This document shows, one piece after another, positions 54,144 through 61,323 of a stretch of 64,000 nt of DNA. The translations under genes and the position numbers were made by a program. The stretch is from NCBI RefSeq assembly GCF_000730645.1, contig NZ_BBIU01000029.1, forward strand, positions 1 through 64,000, written 5' to 3'. Under the pieces are notes generated by a model. That model ran no database searches. It was not told the DNA's origin and saw nothing but the letters and a program-made list of their open reading frames with translations. Numbering within the stretch: the stretch's first letter is position 1; each line of letters begins with the position of its first letter. The stretch is from Pseudomonas parafulva NBRC 16636 = DSM 17004 (lineage in GTDB: Bacteria; Pseudomonadota; Gammaproteobacteria; Pseudomonadales; Pseudomonadaceae).

Positions 54144-55196
54144 TTACGTGCGGGTGAGCCTCGGGATCGCCCGCACGTAGATCAGCTCGCACACCAGCTC
54201 CACCAGTGTTTGCGTAATCACCGCCGCCGCTGCCAGGGTGCGTAACGGCTCTGGCAACGCCAGTGCCAATGGCAGCACTACCAGTGAATTACGGGTGGAT
54301 GCACTGAACATCATCGAGCGTTGCTGGGGCACCGGAAGCCGCATCAGCCGTGCGGTCGCCCAGCCGATCAGCGGTGCCAGCACTGCAAAGGCCAGGTACA
54401 CCGGTACCACGGGTAGCAACTGGCCCAAGTCCCTCAGCACCACGCTGATCTGCGGTGCGATCACCACGAACAGCACCAGCGCCATTGCCGGCACTGGCAT
54501 CCATGCCCAGGCATCATTCCACGCAGCCACCGCACTGGACCGTTTGACGCTTGCGCTGGTCAGCACCGCCAGCCCCAGCGGCAGCACGATCAGTAACAGA
54601 AATGCCTGCAGAAACGGCCTGATCGCCAGGTCTACCTGTGCGCTGTCCCCCAGTAATACCGCCAGGTAAACCGGCAGCAGCACTATTTGCAGCAACAGCA
54701 GTATGGGCGTGGCCGCCAGGGTCAACCGTGCATCGCCCTTGCCCAGGTGGGTGAACACCACCACGTAGTCGATACAGGGCGTCAGCAGTACCAGCAATGC
54801 GCCTACCAGCAGTGCTGGGTGGTGCACCAGGCCACGGGTAATGGTCGCGACCAGCAACGGCACCAGAATGAAATTGGCCAGCAGCAAGGCAGCCATGAAG
54901 CGGCGATTACTCAGGCCCTCGCGCAGGCTCAGAAACGGAATCTGCAGGAACATGGCGTACATCAGTACGGCAATAGCGGGGGTGGCCAGTGCTTCCAGGT
55001 GACGCGCGGTGGTGCTGGACAGCAAGCCAAACACGATGGCCGCCAGCACGGCGGCGAAGTAGATCAGGGTCTGGTGGGTTTCGAGTTGGTCTCTGGTCAA
55101 GGGGGCTGCCTGGAAAGGTTGTAACGAGTGTGCACAGCTGCTGCAGGCATCGCTTTTAAGATTCGTCTGAGAGCATGCTTGGTAGAGCTGCTTCAT
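54144..55196 (-). CDS. Arsenic-resistance / BASS-type transporter
   Basis: This membrane protein has ten helices of the bile-acid:sodium symporter fold (ACR3-like group), with LLTPCIDYVVVFTHLGKGDA and a second conserved stretch SASTRNSLVVLPLALALP. ACR3 proteins export arsenite; no arsR or arsC gene is nearby, so the label is by family only. From the first ATG it is 350 residues, but the first 32 (Cys-rich, soluble) are atypical. A TTG at 55100 (MTRDQLETHQTL in relatives' style, 318 residues) is likely the true start. Minus strand, with a fimbrial operon divergent from it. Confidence 0.82.
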   Translation of the reverse strand: MKQLYQACSQTNLKSDACSSCAHSLQPFQAAPLTRDQLETHQTLIYFAAVLAAIVFGLLSSTTARHLEALATPAIAVLMYAMFLQIPFLSLREGLSNRRFMAALLLANFILVPLLVATITRGLVHHPALLVGALLVLLTPCIDYVVVFTHLGKGDARLTLAATPILLLLQIVLLPVYLAVLLGDSAQVDLAIRPFLQAFLLLIVLPLGLAVLTSASVKRSSAVAAWNDAWAWMPVPAMALVLFVVIAPQISVVLRDLGQLLPVVPVYLAFAVLAPLIGWATARLMRLPVPQQRSMMFSASTRNSLVVLPLALALPEPLRTLAAAAVITQTLVELVCELIYVRAIPRLTRT

Positions 55197-55234
55197 CCTG
55201 CCTGATTGTATAAAACAAGCACAGGAAGTTTTGA

Positions 55235-55780
55235 ATGAACGTTTGCGCCGCCGTTCTGGCGATCACGGCAGTTGCTATTACACCCAGTATTGCGTTTGCG
55301 GCCAACACCATAAACTTCAACGGTGAGGTCACTTCGCAAACCTGCTCGGCGGTGATCAATGGCCTTGCTGATCCAACGGTACTGCTTGACAGCGTTTCTG
55401 TTGACGCGCTCCACGGCAACGCTGGCAGTGTGGCAGGCGAAACGCCGTTCAGCCTGCGCCTGACGGGGTGCGTAGCATCGACAACAGGTGACCAGCACTT
55501 CGCCACCGTTTTTCAGGCTGTCAATGCAACCCCCGCGGGGAATCTCGCCAATACCGCAGTGGGCGGTGCCACTGGCGTGGCACTCCAGCTGCTCGACAGG
55601 GCTGGCGGCAACCGGTTGAACCTCGCTGGAAATGCAGCGGTGAGGGCGGGCGACATCGTTTTGCCCTCTGGCCAGACAACCGTCAGTTACGACTACGCCG
55701 TTCGCTATGTTGCTGAGGCGGTCAGTGTGACGCCCGGTCCAGTGCTCGGCTCTGTGACCTACACCGTACGCTACGAATGA
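55235..55780 (+). CDS. Fimbrial subunit (chaperone-usher pilin)
   Basis: This 181-residue protein has a signal peptide (AVLAITAVAITPSIAFAA), then a pilin domain starting NTINFNGEVTSQTCSAVING. The Cys pair (TSQTCSAV, LTGCVAS) forms the pilin disulfide, and the C-terminal VTYTVRYE ends in the penultimate Tyr donor strand typical of FimA-type subunits. It is the first gene of the fimbrial operon. AGGAAG lies before the ATG. Only 134 bp at most separate it from the arsenic-transporter gene, so the promoter must be compact. Confidence 0.87.
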   Translation: MNVCAAVLAITAVAITPSIAFAANTINFNGEVTSQTCSAVINGLADPTVLLDSVSVDALHGNAGSVAGETPFSLRLTGCVASTTGDQHFATVFQAVNATPAGNLANTAVGGATGVALQLLDRAGGNRLNLAGNAAVRAGDIVLPSGQTTVSYDYAVRYVAEAVSVTPGPVLGSVTYTVRYE

Positions 55781-56625
55781 TTCATGGCTACCTGTTAGCG
55801 ATGGGGCGCTCCATCTGGCGGTTTGCCAGGCACTGGGTTGACCAGCGCGGCCTGCGCCGTGCCTGGCGCCAGTTTCTGGCCCTTTTGCGCGCGCCGACAC
55901 CAGCGCCCGCCGCGTTGGCGTTGTTGCTGGTGTGCGGTTGGACGGTGCCGGCCCAGGGCAGCGTGGTGATCGCCGGTACCCGCGTCATCTACCCCGGCCA
56001 GGCGCGGGAGAAAACCCTGCAGGTCACCAACCAGGACAATTTCGCCAATGTGGTTCAGGCCTGGGTTGATATCAACGACCCAGCCTCCACGCCAGAAACG
56101 GCAGATGCGCCGTTCCTGGCCAACCCCGCAGTGTCGCGACTGGCGCCTGGCCACGGCCAGACGCTGCGTATCATCTACACCGGCGCGGGTCTGCCCCAGG
56201 ACCGTGAGTCGTTGTTCCACCTCAATGTCCTGCAAATTCCACCGCTGAATGTTGCCCACGGCGGGCGGGACCAGATGCTGCTGATGCTGCGCAACCGCCT
56301 TAAGCTGTTCTATCGCCCGCAGGGTATTGCGGGAAGCCCGGACCAATTGCCTGAAAAGCTGCGCTTCAGCCTGGTGCGTAGCGGTGGCGGCTGGCAGGTT
56401 CAGGTGGATAACCCCACGGGCTTCTACGCATCGTTTGGTTCAGCCGCGTTGCAGGTTGGCGAGCATCGGCTGCCGTTGCAGGCCAGCATGGTTGCGCCCT
56501 TCGGCCAGGCGCAATGGGCCCTGGCAACCCCAGCCGCGCTGCCGGATGGGTTGCTGCAGCTGCGTGTGCAGCTAATCAATGACTACGGTGCGCAGACAGG
56601 CTTGAGCCATGAACTGTCGCGTTAG
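55777..56625 (+). CDS. Periplasmic fimbrial chaperone (first)
   Basis: This PapD-type chaperone has the subunit-binding strand region TRVIYPGQAREKTLQVTNQD, conserved Arg and Lys of the cleft, and QDRESLFHLNVLQIPP. From the ATG overlapping the subunit stop it is 282 residues with an unusually long leader: ~45 polar, Arg/Trp-rich residues before the hydrophobic signal (ALALLLVCGWTVPAQG). A later start would give a normal length of ~240, but no good ATG exists there, so a TTG near 55878 is possible. It escorts subunits to the usher. Confidence 0.88.
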   Translation: MIHGYLLAMGRSIWRFARHWVDQRGLRRAWRQFLALLRAPTPAPAALALLLVCGWTVPAQGSVVIAGTRVIYPGQAREKTLQVTNQDNFANVVQAWVDINDPASTPETADAPFLANPAVSRLAPGHGQTLRIIYTGAGLPQDRESLFHLNVLQIPPLNVAHGGRDQMLLMLRNRLKLFYRPQGIAGSPDQLPEKLRFSLVRSGGGWQVQVDNPTGFYASFGSAALQVGEHRLPLQASMVAPFGQAQWALATPAALPDGLLQLRVQLINDYGAQTGLSHELSR

Positions 56626-59200
56626 GTTCATGCATGTAGCCGCCATGCTTGGTGCGTTTGCGTTGATGGCTGCCAGGGGGGCGAGCAGCGAACCTGCCTA
56701 TCGTTTCGATGACAGCCTGGTGCTGGGTGCTGGCCTGGCGGGCGGCAGCCTTGAACGCTTCAACAGCATCAACCAGGTCGATCCCGGTACCTATCTGGTC
56801 GACCTGTACCTGAATAAGCACTACATCAGCCGAAGCGAAGTCGTGTTTCGCAACGCTGGCGACGCGGTGCAGCCATGTTTCAGCGAGCACTTTCTGCAAG
56901 TCGACCTGGGGGTGAAAGGGGCGCCCGAACCTGATGCTGATGCGCCGGGTAGTTGCCTGACCTTGGGGCAACGCCTGCCCAGCGCTTCATTCAAGTTCGA
57001 CAGTGCATTGTTGCGCCTGGATCTATCTGTGCCCCAGGCACTGCTCGACCTCAAGCCGCGCGGTTACGTCAGCCCCCGCGAATGGGAGGGGGGCAGCAGC
57101 ATGGCATTCGTCAATTACGATGCCAATCTGTACCGCTCCCGGTATGGCTTCGACGGCAACGGCGATTCGAGCTATGGCTACCTGGGGCTCAACGGCGGTG
57201 TCAACCTGGGCCTGTGGCGCTTGCGCCATCAGTCCAACTACAGCTACACCACCTTTGGTGGCAACCGCCTGAGCAAGTGGAACAGCGTGCGCACCTACGC
57301 CCAGCGTGCCATACCACAATGGCGCAGCGAGCTCACGGTGGGCGATAGCTACACCGAGGGCAATCTGTTTGGCAGCGTTGGTTTCCGTGGCGCGCGGCTG
57401 GCTTCCGACGACCGCATGTTGCCCGACTCGCAGCGCCAATATGCACCGCAAGTGCGCGGTACCGCCAACAGCAGTGCGCGGGTGGTGATCAGCCAGGACG
57501 GCAGTAAGGTTCACGAAACCACCGTCGCACCGGGCCCGTTCGTGATCGACGACCTCTACGGGACTGCCTACAACGGCGACCTGGATGTGCAGGTGATTGA
57601 GGCCGACGGCAGTGTGTCGCAGTTCACCGTGCCCTACTCGGCGGTGCCGGACTCCATACGGCCAGGCCTTTCACGCTACAACGCGACAGTGGGCGAGGTG
57701 CGCCAGAACAGCCGTAGCCACGGCACATTTGGCGAGTTTATCTACCAGCATGGCCTGAGCAACGAACTGTCTGCGAACCTGGGTTTGCGTGTGGCCGAGG
57801 ATTACCTTGCGGCCCTGGGTGGCGGGGTATTGGCAACGGCCTATGGTGCCGTGGGGTTCAATACCACCTTTTCCAGTGCCACGGTGGAGAACAACCAGCG
57901 CAAGCAGGGCTGGCGCCTGGGGTTGAACTACAGCCGTACCTTCCAGCCAACCGATACCACCGTGACGTTGGCAGGTTATCGCTACTCGACCGAGGGCTAC
58001 CGGGACCTGGGGGATGCCCTTGGGGCCCGTGACACCGGCAGACGTGAAGAGGTATGGGATTCCAGTACTTTCAAGCAACGCAATCAGCTCACCCTGATGC
58101 TCAACCAGAACCTGAGTGAATACGGCAATCTGTTTCTGAACGGCTCCAGAAGCGATTATTACGATGGCAAGAGCAGGGATTTGCAGCTGCAGTTCGGTTA
58201 CTCCAATACCTGGCGGCAACTGAGCTACAGCCTGGCTTATTCCCGGCAGCGCACACTGTGGTACCAGGACAGCGGGGCTGGCAACGATCCGTTGCTGGGG
58301 CTTCAGCCTTGGGGCGGGCGCACAAGCAACCGCAACAACGTGCTTACCCTGAGCCTGTCGATGCCGCTGGGTTCTTCCAGCAGTGCGCCGAGCCTGAGCT
58401 CCACGCTTTCCCGGCGCTCGGGCGATAGCCGCGGTAGCAGTGTGCACACCGGGCTCAACGGCACGCTAGGCGACCAAAGCACCACCAGCTACGCCATTGC
58501 GGCAGGCCGGGACAGCAACGGCCGGGGTACGGACTGGAACGCTAACCTGCAGACGCAGACATCCCTTGCAACCCTCAATGGCGGTTACTCGCAGGGGGCG
58601 AATTATCGGCAAATCAATGGTGGTTTGCGCGGTGCGGCAGTGTTGCACGGTGATGGCCTCACCTTGGGGCCTTACGTGGGTGATACGTTTGCCCTGGTGC
58701 AGGCCAAGGGGGCTGCAGGTGCCGTAGTAAGGGGCGGGCAGGGCGCCCGGGTTGATCGCAATGGTTATGCCGTGGTGCCTGCACTCTCACCCTATCGCTA
58801 CAACGCGGTTGGCCTGGACCCGCAGGGCATCGGTGAGCAGGCCGAACTGGTGGACACCGAACGCAAGGTGGCGCCTTATGCCGGCGCGGCTGTGCTGGTT
58901 ACGTTCAAGACCCTGGCTGGCCATGCATTGCTGATTCGTACCACCTTGGCCAATGGGACGCACCCGCCGCTGGGTGCCGATGTCGTCGATGGCCACGGCA
59001 CTACCATCGGCCTGGTCGGCCAGGGCGGGCAGGTATACGCACGCGCCGAGGGCGAAAAAGGCCGGCTGCATGTGCGCTGGGGCGAGCGCGCCGAGGATGG
59101 TTGCTGGCTGCCCTATGACCTGGCTGCTCAGCCAGCCCGCGCTGGCCAGGCCTTGGTGTTGCTGGAAGGGGTTTGCCTGTTAACGGAGGAACAATCATGA
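56609..59200 (+). CDS. Outer-membrane fimbrial usher
   Basis: This 863-residue outer-membrane pore has a signal peptide, an N-terminal chaperone-binding domain (around RFNSINQVDPGTYLVDLYLN), and the long beta-barrel with plug domain. Signatures include GDSYTEGNLFGSVGFRGARL and PGPFVIDDLYGTAYNGDL. Two C-terminal domains carry a Cys (AEDGCWLPYDL and EGVCLLTEE). It overlaps the chaperone gene by 17 nt and the adhesin gene by 4 nt. Confidence 0.95.
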   Translation: MNCRVRFMHVAAMLGAFALMAARGASSEPAYRFDDSLVLGAGLAGGSLERFNSINQVDPGTYLVDLYLNKHYISRSEVVFRNAGDAVQPCFSEHFLQVDLGVKGAPEPDADAPGSCLTLGQRLPSASFKFDSALLRLDLSVPQALLDLKPRGYVSPREWEGGSSMAFVNYDANLYRSRYGFDGNGDSSYGYLGLNGGVNLGLWRLRHQSNYSYTTFGGNRLSKWNSVRTYAQRAIPQWRSELTVGDSYTEGNLFGSVGFRGARLASDDRMLPDSQRQYAPQVRGTANSSARVVISQDGSKVHETTVAPGPFVIDDLYGTAYNGDLDVQVIEADGSVSQFTVPYSAVPDSIRPGLSRYNATVGEVRQNSRSHGTFGEFIYQHGLSNELSANLGLRVAEDYLAALGGGVLATAYGAVGFNTTFSSATVENNQRKQGWRLGLNYSRTFQPTDTTVTLAGYRYSTEGYRDLGDALGARDTGRREEVWDSSTFKQRNQLTLMLNQNLSEYGNLFLNGSRSDYYDGKSRDLQLQFGYSNTWRQLSYSLAYSRQRTLWYQDSGAGNDPLLGLQPWGGRTSNRNNVLTLSLSMPLGSSSSAPSLSSTLSRRSGDSRGSSVHTGLNGTLGDQSTTSYAIAAGRDSNGRGTDWNANLQTQTSLATLNGGYSQGANYRQINGGLRGAAVLHGDGLTLGPYVGDTFALVQAKGAAGAVVRGGQGARVDRNGYAVVPALSPYRYNAVGLDPQGIGEQAELVDTERKVAPYAGAAVLVTFKTLAGHALLIRTTLANGTHPPLGADVVDGHGTTIGLVGQGGQVYARAEGEKGRLHVRWGERAEDGCWLPYDLAAQPARAGQALVLLEGVCLLTEEQS

Positions 59201-60546
59201 AGTCCGTGGTTCGGCTCTTGTCGCTATTTGCCATGGTGTTTTCACCCGTGGCCTTGGCTACTTGCTACAAAGTGACATCTGTCGGCAGGCCAGGCACCAC
59301 GGCCAACTGGCAGATTCGCCCTGGTGAGGGAACGGCCAGTGCGTGGCGGGGGGCATGTGGGGCATGTAATGGCTCACTTGGCCTGCCCAGCGTTGTCAAC
59401 GTAAGCGACAGCAGCTTTCAACCTCACGCGACGCTGCTTGCAAGCGCCGTGGCGCCATTCACACAGTACGGTTCGGTAGCCGGCTTCGACCCGGAACATG
59501 TCCTGTTTCGCTGCGAGCAGCAAGACGAGGTCTATGAGATGTTCTCTACCAACGGTAATAACCTCTACAGCGGCTGGTACCGTGGCGGGGACAGTGTTGG
59601 TAATACCATCGGTCTTCAGCATGCCTACAGTACTGCCTGGGCGAATGTGCTGTTGCGCCTTACCCATCTGGATACAGGCCAGTACTTCACCTCTACCTGG
59701 AATGAGCGACGCCTCACCGGCCTGGACCGGGATTCAAGAGGTTACCAGTTGGTCAAGGCCAAGAACCTGAGCGCTGTGCGCGCGGAGTTGTTCAGTGCGC
59801 CCTACAATCGCAGGTACAGCCGCTATGCGCCCACCGCACCCTCCACGCTCTATCGCTATGCCCAGCCAGCTGCTTACATCGCCATCAAAGGGCCGGGCAT
59901 CGGGTCCCCGAGGGTGGGCCAGCCTCACTTTGGAAACTATGCAGGCTGGTTCAGAAACTGGCCCGGTTCGCTGGGCCTGTACAACAGGGTGACGCTTAAA
60001 CGCTACCCAACCTGCGCAGTGACCAGCGTCACGTCGCATGTGAACTTTGCGCGCATATCCGTCGAGGAAATCAACACCGGCGCCAGCCGTGAGGTACCGT
60101 TCGTGGTGGCTTTCAAGTGCCAGCAAGATGCAGTGAGCTCCACCGCCCCAAATGCTACAGCGCTGGGTATCAAGGTCTCTTCCGGCTCGTTGGCCGCTTC
60201 GTCTTCACTGGGCTTGATAAACCAGAACGGGGGCGTTTCGTATCTGGTGTCCGACCGCTATGGCCAACCCGGCATCGCCCAGGGCGTCGGTATTCGTATA
60301 TCGCGCGGGGGTGCGGCTATGAACCTGCTGACCCGTGAGGATTCCGCCGAAGGTATCGCTTCGGGCGCTCGGGGGTGGTACCCGGTGATCGGCGCCAGCT
60401 CCAACCTTACCGGCAGTGCCAATGGTATTGCGCTGTACAGTGAGGTCTTTCACGCCAGGCTCGAAAAGCTACAGGTCGGCACCCAGCCTGCGGTGACGGC
60501 GGGGCGCGTGGAGGCGACGGCGCAAGTGGTGATACGTGTTCAATAA
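59197..60546 (+). CDS. Fimbrial tip adhesin / minor subunit
   Basis: The protein is 449 residues from ATG at 59197, overlapping the usher stop, with GGAGG seven bases upstream. A signal peptide (SLFAMVFSPVALA) is followed by an N-terminal receptor domain with several Cys (ATCYKVTS, ACGACNGS). The C-terminal pilin domain runs from about 290 (CAVTSVTSHVNFARISVEE). That two-domain plan fits a FimH-like adhesin. The receptor domain is not similar to any lectin I recognise, so the ligand is unknown. Confidence 0.82.
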   Translation: MKSVVRLLSLFAMVFSPVALATCYKVTSVGRPGTTANWQIRPGEGTASAWRGACGACNGSLGLPSVVNVSDSSFQPHATLLASAVAPFTQYGSVAGFDPEHVLFRCEQQDEVYEMFSTNGNNLYSGWYRGGDSVGNTIGLQHAYSTAWANVLLRLTHLDTGQYFTSTWNERRLTGLDRDSRGYQLVKAKNLSAVRAELFSAPYNRRYSRYAPTAPSTLYRYAQPAAYIAIKGPGIGSPRVGQPHFGNYAGWFRNWPGSLGLYNRVTLKRYPTCAVTSVTSHVNFARISVEEINTGASREVPFVVAFKCQQDAVSSTAPNATALGIKVSSGSLAASSSLGLINQNGGVSYLVSDRYGQPGIAQGVGIRISRGGAAMNLLTREDSAEGIASGARGWYPVIGASSNLTGSANGIALYSEVFHARLEKLQVGTQPAVTAGRVEATAQVVIRVQ

Positions 60547-61249
60547 CTGCCTGCGTATCGCATTGCTGGCCGCAACAACAATGGTCAGCCTGTCGGCCTT
60601 GGCTGGCGTGACCGCCGAGCGCACCAGGGTCATCTTTCAGGGCAGCCAGCGCGAAGCATCGCTGGCGCTGGTCAACCAGAACACTTACCCGGTAGTGGTA
60701 CAGGCGTGGATCGACGATGGCGAGCTGGAGTCCAGCCCGGATGCCGTGGCGCCAATTCTGCCGCTGCCTCCAGTGTTTCGGCTGGAACCGGGGCAGCAAC
60801 GCAGCTTGCGCTTGCTGTACAGCGGCGAGGCGCTCGCGCCGGATCGTGAGTCGATGTACTGGCTGAACCTCTATGAAATACCCCCCCAGCCCCGCGAGGG
60901 GCCTGGCGAAGGTGAAACTCGCCTCACCATTACATTGCGCATGCAGATGAAGGTGATCATGCGCCCTGACGGGCTTGCGGGCAGTGCCGGCGATGCCGTT
61001 CGGCATCTCAAGGCAACCACAGCCGGGCGCGGGGTGATGATGACCAATCCCAGCCCCTACTTCGTCAGCGTGTCCAGTGCCGAAGCTCGCCAGGGGCAGG
61101 TGGTGGTTGCGCTCCGGCCCGATACCTTGCCACCGTTTTCAAGGCGGGTACTGGAGGGCAGCGAGGTACTTGCCCCTGGCGCTGAACTGCACTTTGCATG
61201 GCTGGACGATGATGGCAATGCCCAGCAGGCAGTTGTGGTGCTCCACTGA
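60536..61249 (+). CDS. Periplasmic fimbrial chaperone (second)
   Basis: This 237-residue PapD-type chaperone has a GTG start overlapping the adhesin end by 11 nt. Signal peptide LRIALLAATTMVSLSALAG, then VTAERTRVIFQGSQREASLA, and DRESMYWLNLYEIPPQ for the conserved strand. It is distinct from the first chaperone and may serve the adhesin specifically. Two chaperones in one operon are also known from P. aeruginosa cup clusters. Confidence 0.9.
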   Translation: MFNNCLRIALLAATTMVSLSALAGVTAERTRVIFQGSQREASLALVNQNTYPVVVQAWIDDGELESSPDAVAPILPLPPVFRLEPGQQRSLRLLYSGEALAPDRESMYWLNLYEIPPQPREGPGEGETRLTITLRMQMKVIMRPDGLAGSAGDAVRHLKATTAGRGVMMTNPSPYFVSVSSAEARQGQVVVALRPDTLPPFSRRVLEGSEVLAPGAELHFAWLDDDGNAQQAVVVLH

Positions 61250-61323
61250 CCTTGCCGCATGACGTTCTGCCCACGGCTTGAACCGGCCCTTCGCTCCCCA
61301 ACCCACATGTGACGATTCCAATC

